A stretch of 64,000 bases of DNA from Amycolatopsis sp. NBC_00345 (GTDB lineage: Bacteria; Actinomycetota; Actinomycetes; Mycobacteriales; Pseudonocardiaceae): NCBI RefSeq assembly GCF_036116635.1, contig NZ_CP107995.1:5642001-5706000 (forward strand), given 5' to 3'. Made by a program: the position numbers and the translations under genes. The notes beneath the pieces were generated by a model, which was not told where the DNA came from, searched no databases, and worked only from the letters and a program-made list of their open reading frames with translations. This document shows positions 33,985-41,950 of the stretch, piece by piece. How positions within the stretch are numbered: the first letter of the stretch is position 1; each line of letters begins with the position of its first letter.

Positions 33985-36741
33985 TCACGGACGTTGGTGC
34001 AGCGCGTTCGCGAGCTGGACTCGGCTGCGGAGGTCGAGCTTGCCGAAGACCGAACGCAGGTGGGTGCCGATCGTGTGCACCGAAACGCCCAGCTCGGCCG
34101 CGGCCGAGCGGTTGCTGTGCCCGGCTCCGACCAGTTCGGCCACCTTCAGCTCAGCCTCGGTGAGCGCGTCCCAACCGGACTGGGCGCGCGGCGTGCGCTG
34201 CGTCGCGCGGACCGGCCGTAGACCGGCCTGCCGCAGCCTGGCCTCCAACAGCAGGCTGGGCAGGGTCGCCCCGGCCCGTTCGTAAATATCGCGGGCGGCG
34301 TCGATTCGCTCGACGGCCGCGTCGGCCTCGCCCTCGGCCAGCAACGCGATGCCGTGATCACCGAGAGCGCTGGCGAACAGCAACGGCCGCGGCCCTTCGC
34401 GGAGCACCGTGACCGCCTGGTCGAGCCGATCAGGGTCGCCCTCGACCAGGCCCCGGCTCTGGAGCGCCAGCCCGGCGAAGCTGGGCACTCCGGGGTTGCG
34501 CTCGGCGCCCGTCTCGGCCAGGTCGGCGGCGGCGCTCGCCAGGGCGTGATCGCCGGTGGCCAGTCCGGCTTGGACGAACGGGCGCATCCACAACGGCACC
34601 CACGGCCAGTACTCCCGGCTGGCCCGCGCCGTCGCCAGCAGCGGACGGTAGAGCGCGGCACTGTGCCCGGCATCGTCGGCCAGTAGCGAAATCCAGCCGT
34701 GCATCAGCTGCAACGCGGTGGCCCGGATGGCCGCGTCGTCGGCGTCCCGGGCCGAGTTGAGCTCCAGCCGTACCCGGGCCAAGGCGAAATCGCCGCGCAT
34801 CAGGGCGGTGAAGCTCAGGACCGAACCGGCGTCCAGGGTGCTGACGTGCTCGCCCAGCTCGTCGGCGAGCCGGATCAGCGTCTCGGCTTGTGTCTCCGCT
34901 TCGGCGAGCCGGCCCAGGTTGACGTCCTGCCACATCCGCGCGTGCAGGAGGTCGGGGGTCGCGTCCACGCCGTCCGGAAAGTCCGCGGTCGCCCGCGCCA
35001 GCAAGCCGGCCGCCTCGTCGTAGCGGTCCAGCAATTGCAGGCAACGGATCTCCTCGGCGTAGTACGCCGAGCCAGCCATCGCTCGTAACGACCGAGTCCT
35101 GGACAGAGCCGTCTCGTGCCGGCCCTCCTGCTTCGCGACGACGCCGAGGGTCAGCAGCGCGAGCTGTTCGGCCAGTGCGTCGTTGGTTTGCCGCGCCTCG
35201 GTCAGCGCCTGTTCGGCCGCGGCCGTGGCGTCCTCGGCGGTGCAGATGCGTACCAGCGCAAGGGTTTTCGCCGCGGACAACGATGTCCGAGCTTGCGCGG
35301 AGAGTCCGGTGACGGCCAGCGCCGAATCCATGCGCCGGCCGATCTCCGCGAGCCGGTTCATCGACCACAACGCACGCGCGCCGACAACCTGGAGCCGGGC
35401 GCGGGTGTCCGGGTCGCCGACCTGGCGGAGCAGCTGGTCGATGATGTCGAGCGCGGCGCGTCCCCGGTGGACACTGATCAGCAGTTCGCCCGCCGCCTCA
35501 CCGGCTCGCAACCAGCTGCCGCCGTCGGGATCGGCCAAGGCGAACGACTGTCGAGCCAGGTCCGCGGCGACTTCGGGCATCGACCCGGCCGCCCGCGCGG
35601 CGGCCCGGGTGAGCACATCAACGGCTTCGTCGTCACCGATGACCGCACCAGCCTGAAAATGGGGAGCTGCCGCCAGCACGTCGTCATCGCGGTCCAGCAG
35701 CAGCCGGCCACAGGCGCGGTGCAGGGACAGCCGCTCGTCGTCGCTGAGGTTCGCGTACATCGCTTCGCGGAGCAGGTCGTGCCGGAAACCGATCTGCCGC
35801 CCCGAACGATGCAACAGTCCTTCGACCACACCCCGTTGCGCAGAATCCAGCACCGCGGCCAGCGGCAGCCCACCGAGCAGGACGGCCGCCTGCTCGGCCG
35901 CGATGTCCCGGCCCCACACGGCGCAGAGCGCGAGCAGCTCGACCAGATCGGGCGCGAGCAGCGCCAGCCGGCGTCGCACACCGACGATGACTTCGGCGGG
36001 CAGTCCCTCCTCGTGGTCGGCACGACCCTGCCGCCGGGCGAACGCCTCCAGCACCTGGCCCGCGTAGAAGGGATTCCCGCCGACGCCGTCCAGCGCGGGC
36101 ACGGCCTGCCCGCCGAGCCGATCCCGAGCGAGCTCGCCGAGCGCGGCCGGGCTCAACGGCCCAAGGCTCAGGTGTTCGACGTCCGGGGGCTGCGGGCCGG
36201 CCGGCGTCAGCTGCCGCACCAAGCCCTCGGGCAGGGATCGGCTCGCGACCAGCCAGACCACCGGGGAGCCGGTCAGCCGGCCCGGAAGCACCCGCAGGGC
36301 AAAGCGAGTCAGCTCATCGGCCCACTGGAAATCATCGATCCCGATCAGGACCGGGCTGTCCAGCGCGCGTTCCTCCAGCAGGCCGGCGATCCGGTCGACC
36401 AGCCACAGCTGCTGGGTGTGCAGCGTGGCCAGTCCCGCGAAGTCCTTCTCGGCCAGGATCGGGCCCTGGCCCGAACGCAGGGCGACCAGCAGCGGCCCGC
36501 CCGCGGCGATCTGCCCGATCTCGTCGGCCTTGCCCGTGCCGACCGCGTACCCCATCCGGCCCGCCTGTTCGGCGATGGCGCGGAGCAGGGAGGTCTTGCC
36601 GATTCCGGGCTCGCCGTCCAGGGCCAGCACACCGCCGCGACCGGACCGGGAGACGCGGCGGAGAAGGCCGAGCGCACGACTCAGTTCCTGCTCGCGGCCG
36701 CGGAGCACCGTGGCCGCGATCGGTACCTCGGATCTGGTCAA
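33985..36741 (-). CDS. LAL-type LuxR-family transcriptional regulator
   Basis: A second large ATP-binding LuxR regulator, about 918 residues. RGREQELSRALGLLRRV leads to Walker A LDGEPGIGKTSLLRAI and Walker B VLIGIDDFQWADE; a long helical middle ends in LTEAELKVAELVGAGHSNRSAAAELGVSVHTIGTHLRSVFGKLDLRS, the LuxR DNA-binding domain. I prefer the TTG at 36741, which has GGAGAAG 6 bases upstream; a GTG at 36804 would add 21 residues of non-conserved sequence. It is divergent from the tautomerase operon and may regulate it. Together with the first LAL gene it brackets the 31.2-34 kb hydrolase operon. Confidence 0.9.
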   Translation of the reverse strand: MTRSEVPIAATVLRGREQELSRALGLLRRVSRSGRGGVLALDGEPGIGKTSLLRAIAEQAGRMGYAVGTGKADEIGQIAAGGPLLVALRSGQGPILAEKDFAGLATLHTQQLWLVDRIAGLLEERALDSPVLIGIDDFQWADELTRFALRVLPGRLTGSPVVWLVASRSLPEGLVRQLTPAGPQPPDVEHLSLGPLSPAALGELARDRLGGQAVPALDGVGGNPFYAGQVLEAFARRQGRADHEEGLPAEVIVGVRRRLALLAPDLVELLALCAVWGRDIAAEQAAVLLGGLPLAAVLDSAQRGVVEGLLHRSGRQIGFRHDLLREAMYANLSDDERLSLHRACGRLLLDRDDDVLAAAPHFQAGAVIGDDEAVDVLTRAAARAAGSMPEVAADLARQSFALADPDGGSWLRAGEAAGELLISVHRGRAALDIIDQLLRQVGDPDTRARLQVVGARALWSMNRLAEIGRRMDSALAVTGLSAQARTSLSAAKTLALVRICTAEDATAAAEQALTEARQTNDALAEQLALLTLGVVAKQEGRHETALSRTRSLRAMAGSAYYAEEIRCLQLLDRYDEAAGLLARATADFPDGVDATPDLLHARMWQDVNLGRLAEAETQAETLIRLADELGEHVSTLDAGSVLSFTALMRGDFALARVRLELNSARDADDAAIRATALQLMHGWISLLADDAGHSAALYRPLLATARASREYWPWVPLWMRPFVQAGLATGDHALASAAADLAETGAERNPGVPSFAGLALQSRGLVEGDPDRLDQAVTVLREGPRPLLFASALGDHGIALLAEGEADAAVERIDAARDIYERAGATLPSLLLEARLRQAGLRPVRATQRTPRAQSGWDALTEAELKVAELVGAGHSNRSAAAELGVSVHTIGTHLRSVFGKLDLRSRVQLANALHQRP

Positions 36742-36990
36742 TCGAAGCTTCTCCGCTACCACGCCGGCCGCCGGGCGGGCCCGGCCGCTCGGACCCGGCC
36801 ACACCTGCCGGTATCGCCTTCAGCCTACTAGTTCGTGCGAGGCCCGCGGGGCCGGCGACCACGGCCGAACGCCCCGGTTCACCTGTTCATGCGATGCGCC
36901 CGGCGACGGTCGCTGGTGGGCTGGGCCCGCCGTCCGGCCGGATCGTGGAACGCGAACCGGCCCATCCGCCCAGCAGCGAGGAACCAGTTC

Positions 36991-37437
36991 ATGCCCATGA
37001 TCGACGTGTACGCCGCCGAAGGGACCTTTTCGGACCGGCACGCACTGGCCACGGCTCTCGCCACGGCCGTGATGACCATCGAGGCGGTGCCGAACATCCC
37101 GATGTTCCGCAAGAACACCGCCGCGTTCGTCCACGATCTCCCGGCCGGCTCCCAGTCGAATGTGGATGGTGACGAAAACTCCGTGCGCGTGCAGGTCCTG
37201 ACCAACGCGGGCGCGCTCGACCGTGACAAGCAGCTCGCCGTCGTGCGCCGGCTGACCGACATCGTCGCGGCCGCGGCCGGTGACCCGGCCCTCGCCGACC
37301 GGACCTGGGTGCTCCTCACCGAGGCTCCCAACGGGGGCTGGGGATTGAGCGGGCACGCCAGCACCAACGACGAACTCGTGCTCGCCGCCCGCGCCCAGAT
37401 CGCCGAACTGTCGTCGGGCAAAGCGACTGATGCCTGA
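36991..37437 (+). CDS. Tautomerase-superfamily protein
   Basis: A 148-residue protein starting MPMIDVYAAEGTFSDRHALATALATAVM. Proline at position 2 becomes the N-terminal catalytic base after methionine removal, as in 4-oxalocrotonate tautomerase and malonate-semialdehyde decarboxylase. Length fits the fused-dimer or MIF-like branch. GGWGLSGHASTNDELVLAAR near the C-terminus also fits. The ATG at 36991 is supported by GAGGAA about 8 bases upstream and by the position of the proline. The SDR gene overlaps its last bases. Confidence 0.85.
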   Translation: MPMIDVYAAEGTFSDRHALATALATAVMTIEAVPNIPMFRKNTAAFVHDLPAGSQSNVDGDENSVRVQVLTNAGALDRDKQLAVVRRLTDIVAAAAGDPALADRTWVLLTEAPNGGWGLSGHASTNDELVLAARAQIAELSSGKATDA

Positions 37438-38188
37438 CCAGAGTGGCCGCGTCGCGGTCGTCACGGGAGCTTCCAGCGGCATCGGTGAACACGTGGCGCG
37501 GGCGCTCGCGGCCGGTGGCGCGCAGGTCGCGTTGCTCGCCCGTCGCGCGGATCGGCTCAGCGGGGTCGTCGAAGAGATCACCTCGAGCGGGGGCCGCGCG
37601 GCGGCGTATCCGGTGGACGTCACCGATGAAGCCGGGTTACGCGCCGTCGCCGCCGACGTCCGACGCGATCTGGGCGCGGCCGGCATCGTGATCAACAACG
37701 CCGGGATCATGTTGCCGACGCCGGTCACCGATATCCGGGAATCGGACTGGGCCAAGCAGGTCGACCTCAATATCGGGGGCCTGAACACCACGGTTCAGGC
37801 ATTCGCCGGCCAGCTCATCGCCACCGCGGCGGCCACGGGCGTCGCCGACCTGGTGAGCACCGCCTCGATCGCGGGCCGGACGCTGTTCCCCGGTTTCTCC
37901 GTCTACGCCGCGACCAAGGCCTACGTCATCCAGCTCGGCGCGAACCTGCGCGCGGAGCTGGGCCCGAAGAACGTGCGGGTGACCACGATCGAGCCGGGCA
38001 TCGTCGGCACGGAACTGCAGAGCCACATCGACGACGAAGCCACCCGGGCCCGCCTCGCCGGCACCCGGGAGTCCATCGAACGGCTCGCCCCGGCCGACAT
38101 CGCGAACGTCATCGCGTTCGCGGTCGGCCTTCCCGCGCACGTCAACCTGGCCGAAGTCGCCGTCCTGCCCACCCGCCAACCGGCATGA
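37430..38188 (+). CDS. Short-chain dehydrogenase/reductase
   Basis: A 252-residue classical SDR: VAVVTGASSGIGEHVARALAAGGAQVALLARR (TGxxxGxG), VINNAGIM, catalytic Ser in VSTASIAGRTLFPGFSVYAATKAYVIQL with YxxxK, and IEPGIVGTEL. It is the type often labelled clavaldehyde-dehydrogenase-like or YdfG-like in actinobacteria. It overlaps the tautomerase gene by 8 bases and the broken enoyl-CoA hydratase begins at its stop (ATGA overlap at 38185). Confidence 0.92.
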   Translation: MPDQSGRVAVVTGASSGIGEHVARALAAGGAQVALLARRADRLSGVVEEITSSGGRAAAYPVDVTDEAGLRAVAADVRRDLGAAGIVINNAGIMLPTPVTDIRESDWAKQVDLNIGGLNTTVQAFAGQLIATAAATGVADLVSTASIAGRTLFPGFSVYAATKAYVIQLGANLRAELGPKNVRVTTIEPGIVGTELQSHIDDEATRARLAGTRESIERLAPADIANVIAFAVGLPAHVNLAEVAVLPTRQPA

Positions 38189-38867
38189 CGGGCGAAACCC
38201 CGGGCAGGCCACACCTGACCCAGTTCACGGTGACCTCGCCCGCGGACGGGTACTGGCGGGTCACGTTCGACAATCCGCCCACCAACCTGATGAACGCCAC
38301 GACGGCCGGGGACCTTCGCGTCGTGGTGTTCGACAGCGCGCATCCGGACTACTCCTTCGCCCGATACCCCCGGACCGACCGGCCTGCCGCCGTTCCTCGA
38401 CATGACCGTGCGCCTGGCCGCGGCTCCCGTCGTGACGATCGCGGAGATCCGCGGCCGGACCAGGGGCGGCGGCAACGAGTTCGCACTCGCCTGCGACCTG
38501 CGGTTCGCCAGTCTGGAGAAGGCCCTGCTCGGTCAACCCGAGATCGTTCGACGCCGCGACCGCCGAACGCTACGGCTGGGTCAACCGCGCGGTGCCGGAC
38601 GCCGGACTCGACGGCTTCGTGGACGCGTTCGCCCGGCGTATCGCCTCGTTCGACTCCGCCGCGCTCAGCCTCGCGAAAAGCATGGTCGACCGGCACACCC
38701 GGCCCGCTCCCGAGGATCTGCTCGAATCCCAGCGCGCCGGCGTCCGGCTCGCCGCGACGCCCGGTTTCCGGACCCGGTTCCAGCGGTTGCGCCGGCGGTC
38801 GGCCGCGGCGGGGGCCGACTTCGAGCGGATGGGGCACTACCTCGGACCCGAAGATCAGGATCGTTGA
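38185..38867 (+). pseudogene. Degraded enoyl-CoA hydratase/isomerase
   Basis: Three pieces of one crotonase-fold protein lie in three frames in the right order. Frame one starts at 38185 with YWRVTFDNPPTNLMNATT, then jumps to LRVVVFDSAHPDYSFARYP. Frame two (about 38390-38545) has VTIAEIRGRTRGGGNEFALACDLRFAS and GQPEI. Frame three (about 38548-38867) has FDAATAERYGWVNRAVPDAGLDGFVDAFARRIASFD to the end. The total, about 225 codons, is shorter than the usual 260-290. The segments normally joining NATT to DLRVVVFDS and following GQPEI are missing. So at least two deletions and two frame changes have killed the gene, although flanking genes look intact. Confidence 0.85.
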
Positions 38868-38887
38868 ACAGATTTGCGAGACCCATC

Positions 38888-39502
38888 ATGACTCCGGCTG
38901 ACCGACCGCCGACCGGCGCCCAGCGCACCGGCATGTCCACCGCGCGGCTCGAAGCGTTCAGCGACGCCGTGCTGGCGGTCGCCGCGACGCTGCTCGTGCT
39001 CGACCTCAAGACCCCCGACGAGTCCGGCGGTGCCGGCATTTGGCCCGTGCTCGGGCATCAGCTGCCCACGCTGGCCGCCTACGTCACGTCGTTCCTCACC
39101 ATCCTGATCTTCTGGGTCAACCACCACGGCCTGTTCCACGGCGCCGGGCCGGTCGACCGGATCACGCTGTTCATCAACGGGCTTCTACTGCTCGTCGTCT
39201 CCTTCATCTCCTACGTGACCTCGGTTCTGGGGCACGCGTTGCAGACCGGCGACCACGACCGTGAGGCGGCGGTGCTCTACGCCCTCACGCTCGCGGTCGC
39301 GTCGATCTGCTTCTCCGTCCTTTGGAGACGGGCCGGGAGACGAACGCACCGGCTCGGCCTGGGCCTGACCGGCCCGCTCCTGTACGTCGTCGCCGCCCTC
39401 GTCGCCCTCCTCAACGCGCCCGCTTCACTCGCCCTCGACGCCGCGACCGCGCTCTACTTCGCCGTCCTGCCCCAGACGTACAGAACAGGTGACCGCACGT
39501 GA
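38888..39502 (+). CDS. TMEM175/DUF1211-type integral membrane protein
   Basis: A 204-residue membrane protein. After a short hydrophilic start comes MSTARLEAFSDAVLAVAATLLVLDL, with the RxxxFSD motif that marks the TMEM175 potassium-channel family, followed by further hydrophobic segments (about six in all). Bacterial members form tetrameric K+ channels with one repeat per chain; this single-repeat length fits. A role for it among redox genes is not obvious. Its end overlaps the next gene start (GTGA at 39499-39502). Confidence 0.85.
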   Translation: MTPADRPPTGAQRTGMSTARLEAFSDAVLAVAATLLVLDLKTPDESGGAGIWPVLGHQLPTLAAYVTSFLTILIFWVNHHGLFHGAGPVDRITLFINGLLLLVVSFISYVTSVLGHALQTGDHDREAAVLYALTLAVASICFSVLWRRAGRRTHRLGLGLTGPLLYVVAALVALLNAPASLALDAATALYFAVLPQTYRTGDRT

Positions 39503-40140
39503 AGATCTTCATCCTCGGCGGCAGCAGCCGGATCGCGGTGCAGCTGACCGAAATCCTGACCGACGCGGGCCACGACGTCACCGGCACGGCCCGCGGCGAA
39601 CGCGGCCGGCAAGACGTGCTGGACAGCGGCGGCACCCCGGTCCCGCTCGACCTCGAAACCGCCACCGCCCGCGACGTCGCCGACCAGCTGGGCGAGGTGG
39701 ACGCCGTGGTCTTCGCGGCGGGCGCGGGATATGGCAGCACCACCAAGCAGAAGGAGATCATCGACCGCGACGGCGCGATCCTGCTCGCCGACGCGGCGGA
39801 GCTGGCCGGCGTGCGCCGTTACGTGCTGATCTCTTCGATGGGGACCGACCGCTTCGACGCCGGCTCGGCCGATCCGTTCCAGATCTACCTCCGGTTCAAG
39901 AGCGAAGCCGACGCCGCGGTGCGCGTCCGCGATCTCGACTGGACCATCATCCGGCCGTCCGGGCTGAACGACCGCGACGGCACCGGGCACCTGCGGATCG
40001 GCACCGGCTTCAGCGGCGGCAGTGTCCCGCGCGCCGACGTGGCGGTCCTGATCGGCCGTCTGCTGGTCGAAGGCCTGGGCGTGCGCCGGCAGTTCGAGGT
40101 CACGTCGGGGGCTCAGCCGATCGGCGAAATCGAGCTGTAA
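39499..40140 (+). CDS. NAD(P)-binding atypical SDR (NmrA/YwnB-like)
   Basis: A 213-residue Rossmann protein: MKIFILGGSSRIAVQLTEILTDAGHDVTGTARG, VDAVVFAAGAGYGSTTKQK, VRRYVLISSMGTDRFDAGS, and LDWTIIRPSGLNDRDGTG. This is the NAD(P)H-binding group of atypical SDRs, often linked to stress or flavin reduction. The GTG start overlaps the TMEM175-like gene by four bases. It converges on the Rrf2 gene with only 10 bases between stops and no visible terminator. Confidence 0.87.
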   Translation: MKIFILGGSSRIAVQLTEILTDAGHDVTGTARGERGRQDVLDSGGTPVPLDLETATARDVADQLGEVDAVVFAAGAGYGSTTKQKEIIDRDGAILLADAAELAGVRRYVLISSMGTDRFDAGSADPFQIYLRFKSEADAAVRVRDLDWTIIRPSGLNDRDGTGHLRIGTGFSGGSVPRADVAVLIGRLLVEGLGVRRQFEVTSGAQPIGEIEL

Positions 40141-40150
40141 ACGGCCCTGG

Positions 40151-40615
40151 TCAACGACGGGGCGCGGGGGACGGCCGTTCGCCGGCCCGGTCGATGGCGC
40201 GCAGCTCGTCGAGGCTGTCGGCGAGGGTGCGGCCGGCCAACGCGCCGAGGACGGCCGCCTCGGTCTCGTCGGTGAGCCTGCCGAAGTACTCGGCGGAGTG
40301 GTTGGTGACCAGGCACTCCCGGGGCCCCTCCGGCCGGGGCGCCCACAGCGGCTTGTCGCCGATGGACGAGCGGTAGATCTCCCCCAGCGTGATCCGGTCC
40401 GCGGCCCGCCCGAGGCGGACGCCCCCGCTGCGGCCCTTGATCGACGCGACGAGGCCGTCCTGGATCAGCGGGACCATCAGCTTGCGCACCAGGCTCGGGT
40501 TCGTGTTCAGGCTCCGGGCGAGCTGGGTCGAGCTGAGGACGGGACTGCCCTCTTCCTCGCCGTGGCCCAGCAGGAGCATCGCCTTCAGCGTGCTGGAGAA
40601 CCGCACGTCCAGCAT
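40151..40615 (-). CDS. Rrf2-family transcriptional regulator lacking Fe-S cysteines
   Basis: A 154-residue Rrf2-type winged-helix protein: MLDVRFSSTLKAMLLLGHGEEEGSPVLSSTQLARSLNTNPSLVRKLMVPLIQDGLVASIKGRSGGVRLGRAADRITLGEIYRSS. The SGGVRL wing is typical. The three cysteines that hold the cluster in IscR and NsrR are absent; one cysteine remains (RECLVTNHS), so it is nearer YwnA/YwgB-type members that sense small thiol-reactive or quinone compounds. ATG 40615 has AAAGGGG upstream. It is divergent from the SnoaL-like gene, with an operator-like palindrome between them. Confidence 0.88.
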   Translation of the reverse strand: MLDVRFSSTLKAMLLLGHGEEEGSPVLSSTQLARSLNTNPSLVRKLMVPLIQDGLVASIKGRSGGVRLGRAADRITLGEIYRSSIGDKPLWAPRPEGPRECLVTNHSAEYFGRLTDETEAAVLGALAGRTLADSLDELRAIDRAGERPSPAPRR

Positions 40616-40665
40616 GCTCGTACCCCTTTCGTCGGCCGCTTGGTCCGGGCCCGCGTCCCATATTA

Positions 40666-40682
40666 GCAACTCTTACTGTTGC
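40666..40682. promoter_or_regulatory. Candidate Rrf2 operator
   Basis: Perfect inverted repeat GCAAC-N7-GTTGC in the short A/T-rich region between the divergent Rrf2 and SnoaL-like genes. Its placement suggests autoregulation and control of the 40.7-43.1 kb genes. Confidence 0.5.
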
Positions 40683-40698
40683 ACTTCTGCTCCGCGAT

Positions 40699-41199
40699 AT
40701 GTACTTTTCACTCATGCAGATTACGACGAGCACCGAACCCGAGCTCAAAGAGATCATTGCCCGCTACACCCGAGCCGCGGACCAGCGCGACGGCGCGGCG
40801 ATGGCCAAGCTCTACGAGGCCGACGCGGTCATCGAGGTCTACTACCGAGGGCCCGACGGGATGGAGGCGCTGGGCAAGCTCTCCGGCGCAGCGCAGATCG
40901 AGGCGTCCATGACCACGGCCATGGCACCGCACCCGCCCCTGGGCTGGAGCCACCACACCACCTACGACCACCTGGTCACCATCGACGGCGACGAGGCCGA
41001 CATCGAAACCCAGTTCATCACCTACGACGTCGTCGGAACCCGGAAGCCCGAGGGCGGCTGGCCCGCCGGCACCTTCGGCGCCCAGGGCACCATCAAGCCC
41101 ATCGAGTCCGGGTACTACCACTACTTCTTTCGCCGGACCGACGGCGTCTGGCGCATCCGCCGCATGAACATCACCCACGACATCCCCTACGTCTTCTGA
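40699..41199 (+). CDS. SnoaL-like / NTF2-fold protein
   Basis: A 161-166 residue NTF2-fold protein: LKEIIARYTRAADQRDGAAMAKLYEADAVIEVYYRGPDGMEALGKLSGAAQIEASM, then GWSHHTTYDHLVTIDGDEADIETQFITYDV, and YYHYFFRRTDGVWRIRRMNITHDIPYVF. The DGxxxAxLYxxDAxIE start and the terminal VWRIRRMNI strand are characteristic of SnoaL_4-type proteins. The start may be the ATG at 40699 or the one at 40714. It is the first gene divergent from the Rrf2 regulator. Confidence 0.88.
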   Translation: MYFSLMQITTSTEPELKEIIARYTRAADQRDGAAMAKLYEADAVIEVYYRGPDGMEALGKLSGAAQIEASMTTAMAPHPPLGWSHHTTYDHLVTIDGDEADIETQFITYDVVGTRKPEGGWPAGTFGAQGTIKPIESGYYHYFFRRTDGVWRIRRMNITHDIPYVF

Positions 41200-41207
41200 G
41201 ACCGGAC

Positions 41208-41891
41208 ATGGCGACACTTGGACTCATCGGCAGTGGGCACATCGGCAGCACGCTCGCCCGGCTGGCGGTCAACGCCGGTCTGGACGTCGTGCTCAGCAAC
41301 TCCCGGGGGCCGCAGACGCTTTCCGGCCTCGTGGACGAGCTGGGGCCGCGGGCCCGCGCAGCCACTCCCGCACAGGCGGCCGCCGCCGGGGACTGGGTCG
41401 TCGTGACGATCCCGGTGGCCGCCGTCGCAACGGTTCCCCGGGAACCCCTCGCCGGCAAGACGGTCATCGACACCGGCAACTACTGGGCCCCGCGCGACGG
41501 CACCATCCCGGAGCTCGAAGCGCGGGAGCTCACCGACAGCGAATTGCTCCAGCGGCACCTGGCCGAGGCGCATGTGGTGAAGGCGTTCAACAACATCAAC
41601 TACCAGCACCTCCGGGCCCTGCCACGGCCCGTGGGCGCGGCCGACCGCACCGCCCTGCCGATCGCCGGCAACAACCCGGGCGCGAAGAGGCACGCCGCCG
41701 AGTTGCTCTCGCTGCTCGGGTACGACTCCGTGGACATGGGGCCGCTCACCGAAAGCTGGCGCTCACAAGTAGGCAATCCGGCATTCTGCGCGCCCTACGC
41801 GGTGACCAAGGACGACCGGTACCTGAACCAGCCGGCCGCGCCCGCCTCTGCCGCCGAGATCAACGCGGCGCTGGCGTCGGCACGGCGCTGA
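41208..41891 (+). CDS. F420:NADP-oxidoreductase-fold protein
   Basis: A 227-residue protein of the same family as the one at 33345: MATLGLIGSGHIGSTLARLAVNAGLDVVLSNSRGPQTLSGL, then GDWVVVTIPVAAV, KTVIDTGNYWAPRDG, and AHVVKAFNNINYQHL. The SNSRGP segment again suggests NADPH binding. Late VDMGPLTESWRSQVGNP and PYAVTKDDRYL resemble F420 reductase-like proteins annotated in Streptomyces and Amycolatopsis. It follows the SnoaL-like gene by 8 bases and is probably co-transcribed with it. Confidence 0.88.
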   Translation: MATLGLIGSGHIGSTLARLAVNAGLDVVLSNSRGPQTLSGLVDELGPRARAATPAQAAAAGDWVVVTIPVAAVATVPREPLAGKTVIDTGNYWAPRDGTIPELEARELTDSELLQRHLAEAHVVKAFNNINYQHLRALPRPVGAADRTALPIAGNNPGAKRHAAELLSLLGYDSVDMGPLTESWRSQVGNPAFCAPYAVTKDDRYLNQPAAPASAAEINAALASARR

Positions 41892-41950
41892 ATCACCGGG
41901 AGCGCGGGCCGTCCGGTGCGGCCCGCGCTGGTGATCCGTATCGTCGTCGC

